A DNA stretch of 41,625 nt, from positions 1 to 41,625 of the IMG/VR virus record IMGVR_UViG_3300010373_000022; one strand, 5' to 3'. This DNA is from a virus. Position 1 is the first letter of the stretch. Each line of letters starts with the position of its first letter. A model generated the notes under the pieces. It was not told where the DNA came from, made no database searches, and was given only the letters and a program-made list of their open reading frames with translations. A program made the position numbers and the translations under genes. Positions 14,350 to 21,153 of the stretch are shown in pieces.

Positions 14350-14955
14350 ATGCGCGACATCGACGATGATGAGGATGACGACGATCGCCCGATACGGAGG
14401 CCCAAAGAGGTAAATGGCCTTGGGGTGGCCGCCTTCATCTTCGGCGTGCTCGCCCTGGCGATCTCATGGCTCCCCCCTTACAACTTCGCCGTCGTCCCGC
14501 TCGGCGGTATCGGCTTCCTCCTGGCCTGCCTGGGACTCGTGATCTCCTTCATCAACAGCCGCATCAGTTCGACGTGGCCGGCGACCGCGCTGCTCTTATG
14601 CCTCATGGCCTTCGGACTGCTGGTGCTGACCACGCCAGAGATCACCGAAGCGATCGAGCGCGAGTGGGCACGCCAGGAGCTGGAGAGCAAGAAGGCCCGT
14701 CTCGACGCACTGAAGGAAGCCGAGGCGAAAGCGGCGGCATTGCCTCCCGCACCAACTCCGGCGCCGGAGCCTCCTCCGCCGCTCCCCTCTGATCCGCAGG
14801 CGAAGGTGGCACTCGAATCCGCGACGTCCGCCCGCTTCAATGGCAACGAGGCCGCGGCGATCTACATGCTCCGCAAGCTGATCAAGGCCCACCCGGGCAC
14901 GGCCGAGGCGCAGGCGGCGAAGGACCAGCTCGCCGAGATGCGGGCCAAGCCATGA
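14350..14955 (+). CDS. Three-helix membrane protein with TPR-like tail
   Basis: The product has 201 residues. After an acidic start (MRDIDDDEDDDD) there are three hydrophobic segments (about 23-42, 47-68 and 75-93), then a charged helix, a Pro-rich linker (ALPPAPTPAPEPPPPLP) and a C-terminal repeat-like helical pair (SARFNGNEAAAIYMLRKLIK, then GTAEAQAAKDQL) resembling one tetratricopeptide unit. Probably an inner-membrane protein exposing a protein-binding tail. The ATG has GGAG seven bases upstream, and follows RNA element A. Function unknown. Confidence 0.7.
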   Translation: MRDIDDDEDDDDRPIRRPKEVNGLGVAAFIFGVLALAISWLPPYNFAVVPLGGIGFLLACLGLVISFINSRISSTWPATALLLCLMAFGLLVLTTPEITEAIEREWARQELESKKARLDALKEAEAKAAALPPAPTPAPEPPPPLPSDPQAKVALESATSARFNGNEAAAIYMLRKLIKAHPGTAEAQAAKDQLAEMRAKP

Positions 14956-15053
14956 GCTGGTTCGACGCCGTCGGCATCATCGTGGCGACGCTCGTCGGCT
15001 TCCCGCTCCTGGCGTGGATCGGGCGGCTGCGGGAGTGGGGGCGGAGGGACTGA
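14952..15053 (+). CDS. 33-residue single-span membrane peptide
   Basis: Its ATG overlaps the TGA of the previous gene (ATGA). Reads MSWFDAVGIIVATLVGFPLL then AWIGRLREWGRRD: one membrane helix with a basic tail. Coupling to a membrane protein suggests a joint complex. Function unknown. Confidence 0.6.
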   Translation: MSWFDAVGIIVATLVGFPLLAWIGRLREWGRRD

Positions 15054-15055
15054 GG

Positions 15056-15292
15056 CTAACGGGTGAGCTGGCGCGTGGTCTGGCGGGGCGGAGTGGAAGT
15101 GGGGCGGGCGAACGGGCAGGCGCAGGCGTCGAGGCGCTGGTTGAAGTGGTAGATGGCGCCGGAAACGCCGTTGGCGAGCGCGCTGAGACCGATCGCCATC
15201 ATCTGCCGCCAGAAGTCGTGCTCGTACAGCGACTCATAGCCGAACGCAAGGGCGGTGGCGATCGCACAGGCCAGGAACGGCACGCGGTACAT
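15056..15292 (-). CDS. Small membrane protein, opposite strand
   Basis: The product has 78 residues, with a hydrophobic N-terminus (MYRVPFLACAIATALAFGYE) and a second amphipathic or hydrophobic region (MMAIGLSALANGVSGAIY), then a Cys/Pro/Thr-rich tail. The ATG 15292 has AGGAG about ten bases upstream. It is an isolated leftward gene among rightward ones, which is typical of a moron or lysogenic-conversion gene. Function unknown. Confidence 0.5.
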   Translation of the reverse strand: MYRVPFLACAIATALAFGYESLYEHDFWRQMMAIGLSALANGVSGAIYHFNQRLDACACPFARPTSTPPRQTTRQLTR

Positions 15293-15325
15293 GGGCGTTT
15301 GGTCTCCTGGGGTGAATGATAGCTC

Positions 15326-15925
15326 ATGAGTGGCATGGGCCGGAAGTGGTGGGAACGCATCAAGCCCTACCTTGAGGTGATCGGCCATTTCATCAATGTC
15401 CGGGAGATGGCCTACCTCTTGCTCGGGGCGGCCGGCACGGCGGTCTCCCGATTGGCCCGACTGGACAGGCCGTGGCTGATCGCGCTCATGTGGCTGCCGT
15501 TCTTTGGGTCGATCGCCGTGATCGTGATTCGGCACCGGCGCGACCGGCGAGCGCTCACGGCTCCCAAGCCCGGGTCCCTGGCCCAGCTCGCGGCACGGCG
15601 CCCAGCGGTCGGCCACGACAGCCGCATCCCATTCCCGCTCAAGGTCCATTTCGCCGCCGGCGTCGCGCGCGACATCGTCTTCGAGGCGATGGCGGCGTGG
15701 GACGGAGACACGATCGTCGCACCGTCGCTCATCTGCCCGGACTGCGGGGCGATCATCGACGTCCGGCAGAACCCGCGCGGGGCCAAGAGCCTGCTCGGTG
15801 CGGTGGCGTTCCTCGAATGCCGCAAGTGCCGGTTCGAAGGCACAGTGATGATGAGCTGCGACGAGCTCCTCGACGCGATCCGGTGGGCGTTCTACCGGCA
15901 TGAAGACGAGTCAGGCAGGCTTTAG
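15326..15925 (+). CDS. Membrane protein with C-terminal zinc ribbon
   Basis: The product has 199 residues. Hydrophobic segments lie near residues 27-42 and 50-68, then a basic stretch RHRRDRR, and from about 135 a zinc-ribbon-like module CPDCGAIIDV...CRKCRFEGTV. Probably membrane-anchored with a cytoplasmic zinc module. No family recognised. A moron role, such as exclusion of other phages, is possible but unsupported. Confidence 0.6.
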   Translation: MSGMGRKWWERIKPYLEVIGHFINVREMAYLLLGAAGTAVSRLARLDRPWLIALMWLPFFGSIAVIVIRHRRDRRALTAPKPGSLAQLAARRPAVGHDSRIPFPLKVHFAAGVARDIVFEAMAAWDGDTIVAPSLICPDCGAIIDVRQNPRGAKSLLGAVAFLECRKCRFEGTVMMSCDELLDAIRWAFYRHEDESGRL

Positions 15926-16000
15926 TGCCGCTCCTGACATGGATCGGTCGGCTAAGGGAATGGGGACGGAGGGACGATTCGGAGAGGTGAGGTGCAAGCC

Positions 16001-16471
16001 ATGCTGATGATGACGCCGGAACAGGTTGACGCCATCGCCCGGGGCGAGGAGAGCTCGGAGCTTTACCCCCGGCTGTCGTCGGAGGAGCTGAGGGACTACG
16101 AGGAATGCAAGGCCCGACGGTACATGGTGCGCGACGTGGACGACGGCTTCTCGAACGTCGAGATCATGTATCCCGAGTGGTGCGCCGCGCGGGGCCTCCC
16201 GATGATGAAGATCCTCTATATCGGCAACCTTGCATCGGTCTCGGTTCACACCAACCCCTTCTCCGTGACATCCCGACTCGATCGGCAAACGTTGGCGCGG
16301 GTCGTGCGGTTATGCCAGCCGCTCTCCGCGGTCGCGGATTCAGTCCTCTGCTGCGGGGAGAATCGGCTGCGGATCTGGGGGCTGCCGCGAGCGAAAGCGC
16401 CGGCGGTTGCCGCCCGGATCTGGAAGTACATCCGATTCTCGAAGACCGGCGACTGGGCGGCGACTGAATGA
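16001..16471 (+). CDS. Hypothetical 156-residue protein
   Basis: Starts MLMMTPEQVDAIARGEESSE. An acidic helical N-terminus leads to a beta-rich C-terminal half (LASVSVHTNPFSVTSRLDRQ). GTG 15992 is an alternative start; the AGGTG preceding ATG 16001 by six bases favours the latter slightly. No motifs recognised. Confidence 0.55.
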   Translation: MLMMTPEQVDAIARGEESSELYPRLSSEELRDYEECKARRYMVRDVDDGFSNVEIMYPEWCAARGLPMMKILYIGNLASVSVHTNPFSVTSRLDRQTLARVVRLCQPLSAVADSVLCCGENRLRIWGLPRAKAPAVAARIWKYIRFSKTGDWAATE

Positions 16472-16544
16472 GCCACTGAGCATCTTCCAGCAGGCGATCC
16501 CGCCGGCCTACACCGAGGCCTGCTCGTCGACTGAGGAGGGCGAG

Positions 16545-16640
16545 GTGACGGTGAACCTGAAGCTCGTCGCTCAGCTCAGCGACTTCGCCGACGCCTGGGA
16601 CAAGAACATCGGGGAGCAAGGGTACGTAAAGGAGGGCTGA
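16545..16640 (+). CDS. Possible 31-residue peptide coupled to next gene
   Basis: A GTG start four bases after GAGGAGGG gives a short helical acidic peptide (VTVNLKLVAQLSDFADAWDK) that ends TGATG, overlapping the next start. The frame is open upstream, but no better start is seen. Coupling and ribosome site support it; its small size keeps confidence low. Confidence 0.35.
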   Translation: MTVNLKLVAQLSDFADAWDKNIGEQGYVKEG

Positions 16641-16870
16641 TGTTCGACCGGCACGTCATGCTCGAGGCCGCCTACCGTAAGGGCTGGGACGCAGCGGTCC
16701 GCTACGCCCAGCTCTTCGACAACCCCTACCGTCGGGTCGACTACCGAGACCGGTGGGAAAGAGGGTTTCGCGACTGCGAGGGGTCGGCCACGAATACGCG
16801 ACCTGGGTACACCCACTATGACGATCGGTCTGCGGCAAGAGTCGTGGGCCGGATACGGAGGGCCTCATGA
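16640..16870 (+). CDS. Hypothetical 76-residue protein
   Basis: The ATG at 16640 has GGAGG four to five bases upstream. Reads MFDRHVMLEAAYRKGWDAAV followed by an Arg/Tyr/Asp-rich sequence. The pattern AAYRKGWDAAV is a helix seen in many small phage proteins, without known role. Its TGA overlaps the next ATG (ATGA). Confidence 0.6.
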   Translation: MFDRHVMLEAAYRKGWDAAVRYAQLFDNPYRRVDYRDRWERGFRDCEGSATNTRPGYTHYDDRSAARVVGRIRRAS

Positions 16871-17226
16871 TTACCGACGCAGATATCCAGAGCCTCAAGC
16901 CCCTGGCGATCCCCAGGGGCTTTGATGTCGTCGCCCAGACATTCGGCGACCACACGAACATCAGCCTCAAGGACCTTCGCGTCCCGGAGCTGGCCAGCCG
17001 CGGGATGTTCGCGACTGCGGAGGCTGCCAGGAAGTTCCTGGCAGATCAGCCCGTGCAGCCGCGGTTCAGGGCCCAGATGACCTACACCAACGGTCGGGTA
17101 AATGTCGGCGACGTCTACGCAGCGGACCGGCACCAGGCGTTTGTCCGGGTGGCGGCACTCGCGACGGTCCTCGGCCAGGTCCTGGATGACGAGCCCTGGG
17201 AGCTTCAATGGCAGAGGAGCGGGTGA
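16867..17226 (+). CDS. Hypothetical 119-residue protein
   Basis: A soluble alpha/beta protein (MITDADIQSLKPLAIPRGFD, then a helix TAEAARKFLAD, then MTYTNGRVNVGDV). Coupled to the previous gene. Ends ten bases before a GC-rich palindromic stretch (CCCCGGC...GCCGGGG) that leads into RNA element B. No family recognised. Confidence 0.55.
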   Translation: MITDADIQSLKPLAIPRGFDVVAQTFGDHTNISLKDLRVPELASRGMFATAEAARKFLADQPVQPRFRAQMTYTNGRVNVGDVYAADRHQAFVRVAALATVLGQVLDDEPWELQWQRSG

Positions 17227-17310
17227 CCCGCCCCGGCGGCCGAGGCCGGGGCGGGAATGCCGGGGATACCTTGATCCTCCTGGCCCAGCTCCTTACCCTG
17301 GTCCCAACGG

Positions 17311-17407
17311 CGTGCCTGTCACCACGCCCACAACCGAGTCGGGGCTTGCCCCGAATCAAGCGCCCTGCGCGGGGGTGACAGCTCGCGCGGGGTGTTTTCA
17401 TGCGCGG
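17311..17407 (+). ncRNA. Structured pseudoknot RNA element, copy B
   Basis: Homologous to copy A at 14241. It has a CGGGG-CTTG-CCCCG hairpin (17340-17353), a 10-bp hairpin (17361-17370 with 17385-17394, two G-T wobbles), and CTGTCACC (17316-17323) pairing perfectly with GGTGACAG (17374-17381) in the hairpin loop. Of the seven pseudoknot pairs shared with copy A, four differ and all four changes are compensatory. The tail is TGTTTTCATGCGCGG, so a terminator role is possible. It precedes the zinc-ribbon gene at 17414. Confidence 0.75.
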
Positions 17408-17413
17408 ACGACC

Positions 17414-17707
17414 ATGGAACTCAATCCCGAGCAGCGGGCGCAGGCCCAGCGATTCTTCGAGGACAAATGGAGGATGGCGGGCGTCTGCCCGATCTGCGGT
17501 ACCACCGGTTGGGAGATGAGCAGTTCAATCGTGCAGCTCATGGGGTACTACGGCGGGACGCTTGTCGCCGGCGGCCCGGTATTCCCGCTTGTGCCTGTCT
17601 TTTGCAAGAACTGCGGCTATACCCTACTGTTTAGTGCGATCGCCATGGGTATCGTCATCCCGGAGCCGCCGGCCCCGAACGTGGGGACGGAGGCTGCCCA
17701 TGGCTAA
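17414..17707 (+). CDS. Zinc-ribbon protein
   Basis: The product has 97 residues: a helical start (MELNPEQRAQAQRFFEDKWR) and a four-Cys zinc ribbon, CPICGTTGW at about 25-33 and CKNCGYT at about 69-75. The second half is hydrophobic enough to lie near membranes. The next gene, a membrane protein, overlaps by eight bases, which suggests a functional pair. It follows RNA element B directly. Confidence 0.7.
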   Translation: MELNPEQRAQAQRFFEDKWRMAGVCPICGTTGWEMSSSIVQLMGYYGGTLVAGGPVFPLVPVFCKNCGYTLLFSAIAMGIVIPEPPAPNVGTEAAHG

Positions 17708-18167
17708 ATCGACGGTTCCCGATGTCGGTCGCAATTACGAGTGGGCCCAGACCGTGCGGGAGATGATGCTGGCGGTACCCCTGGCCGACTGGCGGGCCAT
17801 CAAGCGGATGGTCTGCCGGTGCAAACCGCGGAAGGCTCCGCGCCACGAGCTCGTGATCTCGGTGGCCGCCGGAGCGGCTGTTTCCGCGTTCCTGAGCGGA
17901 CTTGGGCTTCAGACCGCGACTGCCCCTGCGTGGCTCCACGCGGTGACGTGGGCGGCTTGCATCGCCGGCACCGTCATCGCGGTGGTTGTGCACGTGATGT
18001 CCCGCGATCATGAGGCCGACCGGACGGAGCGCGTGGAGAGCGTGCTCGAGCAGATGGAGCACGTCGAAAGCCGCTTCAATCTCCCCGAGGGAGCCGTAGC
18101 TATTGATGGGCTAGTGGAGGCCCATGGAAGTCAAAAATCACTTCCACGCGCCGACAGAAGTGATTAG
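17700..18167 (+). CDS. Two-helix membrane protein paired with the zinc ribbon
   Basis: The product has 155 residues from ATG 17700, with GGAGG six bases upstream. A soluble basic start (ADWRAIKRMVCRCKPRKAPR) is followed by two hydrophobic segments (about 52-70 and 78-99) and a helical, probably coiled C-terminal part (ERVESVLEQMEHVESRFNL). Overlaps the zinc-ribbon gene. Function unknown. Confidence 0.65.
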   Translation: MAKSTVPDVGRNYEWAQTVREMMLAVPLADWRAIKRMVCRCKPRKAPRHELVISVAAGAAVSAFLSGLGLQTATAPAWLHAVTWAACIAGTVIAVVVHVMSRDHEADRTERVESVLEQMEHVESRFNLPEGAVAIDGLVEAHGSQKSLPRADRSD

Positions 18168-18200
18168 GGTAGGCCCGTCAGAGCGTTGCTGAGTGGCTCC

Positions 18201-18231
18201 AGGCCCCGGTCGGGCGGTCCGATCGGGGCCT
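18201..18231 (+). terminator. Hairpin followed by ATGCG
   Basis: An 11-bp stem (18201-18211 with 18221-18231, one wobble) with a nine-base loop, followed by TTGGTATGCGCGG. The T-tract is poor, so termination is uncertain. It belongs to the same family of rightward hairpins with an ATGCG tail as 13724, 14291, 17361 and 19100. In the gene-free stretch 18168-18384 nothing else is seen. Confidence 0.5.
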
Positions 18232-18384
18232 TGGTATGCGCGGCAAACCCTCCCGATGGGGAAAACTCTAACGCTCCGGATCCCGCCGATCCGATAGACT
18301 CGAACGACGGCCGGTGAACACGCGCGCGGGGGATTGGTCCTTAACTGGGATCCTCCCGGTACCGGCCGCTCAAGAGGTGAGATC

Positions 18385-19059
18385 ATGATCCGCCACACCT
18401 GTTTGATCCTCGCAGCATGCCTCGCGCCGGCCGGGCTCGCCCGCGCCGGCGACGAGGCCCCGCCGCCTCCGCCGACGCCATCCCCCCAGCGCCCGCTCCC
18501 TCCCGCGGCGCCGGTGAAGGCGCCCCCAACGCCGTCTGTGCAGGCGCCCGCGCAGGCCGTTCTGACGCCGGTCGCGCAACCGCCGAGCCAGACCGTCACG
18601 CTCCAGCTCCAGCCCGCGGCGCCGGCCCAGCCGGTGCAGGCGCCCCCGCCGCAAACGATCACCCTGCACGTCCAGGCTGTGACCGCACCGGCTCCAGTCC
18701 AGCCGGTTCAATCGCTTCCTGCTCAGCCCGTGACGTTGCAGATCAGCCAGGCCCCGGCCGCAGTTCCCGCGCAGCCGGCGGCCATCGTGCAGCAACCCGC
18801 CGTTCAGCAGGTGGTGTTTCAGCCGCCCTCGAAATTGGGGCTGGCCCTGGCCCGCCTCGGGCAGAAGCTCACGCTCTACGGCTACAGCACCGCCAGGGTG
18901 CCGTACCAGGCCCCGACGCTGGCGGTGACCACTCAGCCCGTGACGCAGGCTGTGTACGCACCCGTGCAGCTCCAGACCGTGGCACAGCCCGTCTACGCGG
19001 AGCCGGTGCTCGCGACGCCCCAGTCGCCGCGCAAGCACGCCTGGCTTTTCCGGCATTGA
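18385..19059 (+). CDS. Secreted proline/glutamine/valine-rich repeat protein
   Basis: The product has 224 residues. A signal peptide is clear (MIRHTCLILAACLAPAGLARA, cleavage after ARA). Residues 25-150 are low-complexity Pro/Ala/Gln with repeated QPVTLQ- or QTVTLQL-like units; the C-terminus is beta-like with QPVTQAVYAPVQLQTVAQPVY repeats. A host-derived or conversion protein for the cell envelope is likely. A strong terminator follows. No enzyme motif is seen. Confidence 0.65.
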   Translation: MIRHTCLILAACLAPAGLARAGDEAPPPPPTPSPQRPLPPAAPVKAPPTPSVQAPAQAVLTPVAQPPSQTVTLQLQPAAPAQPVQAPPPQTITLHVQAVTAPAPVQPVQSLPAQPVTLQISQAPAAVPAQPAAIVQQPAVQQVVFQPPSKLGLALARLGQKLTLYGYSTARVPYQAPTLAVTTQPVTQAVYAPVQLQTVAQPVYAEPVLATPQSPRKHAWLFRH

Positions 19060-19099
19060 GTGGTAGAGTTCTGACGCGAGTTTGAGGGGGTCAAGTCGA

Positions 19100-19140
19100 G
19101 CCCCGGGGTCTGGTATGGTTGCCGACCCCGGGGCTTTTTT
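19100..19140 (+). terminator. Strong intrinsic terminator
   Basis: A perfect 11-bp GC stem (19100-19110 with 19124-19134), a 13-base loop and TTTTTT. It ends the rightward accessory operon exactly where the convergent gene ends. Confidence 0.9.
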
Positions 19141-19435
19141 ATGCGTCGTAAACTGTTCCACGCGGGCCGGGCCAGAGGTGGAGGCTGAGCCGGATCATGG
19201 GCTCGAGACCAGCCGCCAGGAACATGCTCCCGATCTTCTGGTCCCAGCAGCGGCAGCGGAACTCGAACGACCATGGGCCCCAGTAGTCGATCCTCACCAG
19301 TCGGGGGGCGGCGCGAATGTTGATGCAGTAGCTGTTGTCGCGGAGGAACATGCCGAGCTCGCGCGGACGGATCACGCGGTAATCGAAATCGCGCCGCGGC
19401 ACCGGGAGCGGGTTGGTCGGTGGGATTGTCCCCAT
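19139..19435 (-). CDS. Hypothetical 98-residue protein
   Basis: Starts MGTIPPTNPLPVPRRDFDYR with AGGA seven bases before the ATG at 19435. Contains FEFRCRCWDQKIGSMFLAAG; beta-rich. It is convergent with the secreted protein gene and lies downstream of the XRE regulator. No family recognised. The 55 bases between it and the regulator hold nothing visible. Confidence 0.6.
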   Translation of the reverse strand: MGTIPPTNPLPVPRRDFDYRVIRPRELGMFLRDNSYCINIRAAPRLVRIDYWGPWSFEFRCRCWDQKIGSMFLAAGLEPMIRLSLHLWPGPRGTVYDA

Positions 19436-19490
19436 GGTTCTGTCCTAGGTCCCCATCATGGGGGACACCTGGTTCGCTCGGACTGATCAC

Positions 19491-19934
19491 CTACGGCTCG
19501 ATCACGCCGGCGATGTCTTCGTCGACCTGGGCGACGAGCTCCGACACGCCGGGCATGTCGAGCGTGCCGAGGTCCCGATCGCCCTCGAGGGCGAGCTGGC
19601 CGTCCTCCTGGACCTCTGGCGCGACCGCATCGACGCCGCGGCCGAGGCGCGGGCCGCTTACGCCTGGGGACTGCCGTCGGCTCGACAGATCGGCCCTCGA
19701 GGGCGGCGGTGACGGCCGCGATCTGCGGCTCACCCGCAGCGGCTCGACGCCGAGGACCTCGCACAGCCGGCCGGCGGTCTCGAGGGTCAAGTCACGCTCG
19801 CCCTTCCGGAACCGCCAGATCGAGGCCTCCGCCACGTTGGCCTGGCGGCCCAGCTCGTAATTGCTGAGCTCGCTGTCGGCGATCAGCTCCCGGAGCTGCT
19901 CGGCCAGGGTCGGGCGGGGCTTGGTGCGTGCCAC
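19491..19934 (-). CDS. XRE-family helix-turn-helix regulator
   Basis: The product has 147 residues from GTG 19934, with GGAG eight bases upstream. Residues 8-66 form an HTH_3 domain: LAEQLRELIADSELSNYELG, then ANVAEASIWRFRKGERDLTL and GRLCEVLGVEPLRV. The remainder is a basic/Pro linker and an acidic tail (VSELVAQVDEDIAGVIEP). It directly follows the serine recombinase gene, so the two are co-transcribed; it may repress their shared promoter at the CTTGTCA array. Confidence 0.8.
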   Translation of the reverse strand: MARTKPRPTLAEQLRELIADSELSNYELGRQANVAEASIWRFRKGERDLTLETAGRLCEVLGVEPLRVSRRSRPSPPPSRADLSSRRQSPGVSGPRLGRGVDAVAPEVQEDGQLALEGDRDLGTLDMPGVSELVAQVDEDIAGVIEP

Positions 19935-19935
19935 G

Positions 19936-20631
19936 TCAGGCGCTCCTCCGCAAGAGGCGGGCGAGGGTGCCGGGAAGCCAGAGCTGGTTGCCCTCCTTGG
20001 TTTCAATCCCGAGCGTCTTGAGGACGTCGGCGATCGCCCGCAAGGACTTCCCCTCGCCGCGCAGGACCTTGATGAGCTTCAGGGTCGCCTGCTCGGTGGG
20101 GTTCTCCACCAGGTGGACGCCGTCTTCGTGCAGGTCGTACCCGAAGCGTACCTTCCCGCATCGCTCGCCGCGGGCGATCTTGCCCTGGAGGACCTGACTG
20201 GTTCGCTCGGATAAGATTTCCCTTTCCCACTGGGCGACGGTCATCAGGATGTTCAGGGCGAGCCGGCCGTTCGCGGTCCGGGTGCTGATCTCATCCGTTA
20301 CGCTCAGCAACTGCCGCCCCGCCTTCTCTGAGTAGAAGTTGTCGAGCAGCTTCGACCAGTCCCCGAGCGACCTGGTCAGTCGGTCGAGCTTGAAGATCAC
20401 CGTCCCCTCGACCACGCGACGGCGGAGGCGCTCGAGGTGCGCGCTCAGGCCCGGACGGTTCATTGTCTTGGCCGAGACACCTGCATCGACGAACACCTCC
20501 TTGATCCGCAAGTCATAGACGGCCGCGTATAAGAGGATCTTCTCGCGCTGGGTCCCGAGGGAGAGCCCTTCGTTGGCTTGCTCCTCGGTCGAGACCCGGA
20601 GATACGCGTCGACGTCGATAGGCTCAGCCAT
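19936..20631 (-). CDS. Serine recombinase of the resolvase/invertase type
   Basis: The product has 231 residues. YLRVST gives Arg12 and nucleophile Ser14; KLDRLTRS gives Asp83, Arg84 and Arg87, with the spacing of gamma-delta resolvase. A helical dimer-interface region (LNILMTVAQWEREILSERTS) and a short C-terminal DNA-binding segment (LRGEGKSLRAIADVLKTLGI) follow. The length is that of small resolvases/invertases, not large integrases. It may resolve multimers or invert a segment. It faces the repeated CTTGTCA sites. Confidence 0.9.
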   Translation of the reverse strand: MAEPIDVDAYLRVSTEEQANEGLSLGTQREKILLYAAVYDLRIKEVFVDAGVSAKTMNRPGLSAHLERLRRRVVEGTVIFKLDRLTRSLGDWSKLLDNFYSEKAGRQLLSVTDEISTRTANGRLALNILMTVAQWEREILSERTSQVLQGKIARGERCGKVRFGYDLHEDGVHLVENPTEQATLKLIKVLRGEGKSLRAIADVLKTLGIETKEGNQLWLPGTLARLLRRSA

Positions 20632-20660
20632 CGGTTTTTACCCTTCCGGATTGAGATACC

Positions 20661-20762
20661 CTTGTCAACTGACAAGCATTGATCTTACTTACCTTCTGAC
20701 AAGGTTCCTTGTCAACTGACAAGCTTTCCGCCGTTTCGCCTTTTACCTTGTCATCAGACGAA
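20661..20762. repeat. Array of CTTGTCA palindromes upstream of the recombinase
   Basis: The palindrome CTTGTCA-AC-TGACAAG occurs perfectly at 20661-20676 and 20708-20723. Degenerate copies with one good arm lie at 20688-20703 (right arm) and 20747-20762 (left arm). Centres are 27, 20 and 39 bases apart. They lie between the leftward recombinase and the rightward gene at 20883. They could be operators for the XRE protein or subsites of a recombinase site. A weak rightward promoter (TTGTCA 20662, 17 bases, TTACTT 20685) overlaps the first. Confidence 0.75.
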
Positions 20763-20882
20763 CCTCTGGATACGGATTTTAACTGTTCTTGCGTACACTC
20801 AAAATCGATGTTTGCACTCTCCAAAAGTGAGCCTAGGATAGATAGACGATCCGCGATGATGCGGATAACTGTGAGGGTTGCG

Positions 20883-21137
20883 ATGCGGACCCCGCCTGGG
20901 ATCGACAAGACCAAAGCGCGAGAGAACGGTGTCCGGGTCGCCGCCGAGCGACGCCGCTCGGATCCTTCTTCCCGACGTATTCACGCCATCAGCGAGCGTG
21001 AATATACAGATGAAGAGAATGCGTTCATCTCGGCCGTGATTCTGTACCAGCAGAGCCATGCAATCCTGTTCATGACGGCGACCGATTACCTCGCTGTGCT
21101 CAAGTTCCTCGGTTATCAGAAAACCGCGACCGCCTGA
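20883..21137 (+). CDS. Hypothetical 84-residue protein
   Basis: Starts MRTPPGIDKTKARENGVRVA, basic, then a conserved-looking helical part (EYTDEENAFISAVILYQQSH) ending LAVLKFLGYQKTATA. GAGGG lies five to six bases before the ATG at 20883; upstream in-frame starts would run through the operator array and are rejected. Function unknown. Confidence 0.6.
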   Translation: MRTPPGIDKTKARENGVRVAAERRRSDPSSRRIHAISEREYTDEENAFISAVILYQQSHAILFMTATDYLAVLKFLGYQKTATA

Positions 21138-21153
21138 ACCGAGGTCCGCCGCA

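Noticed and set aside
20709-20882. Longer N-terminus for the gene at 20883
   Set aside because: It would run through the CTTGTCA array, has no ribosome site, and its composition is unlike the rest of the protein.
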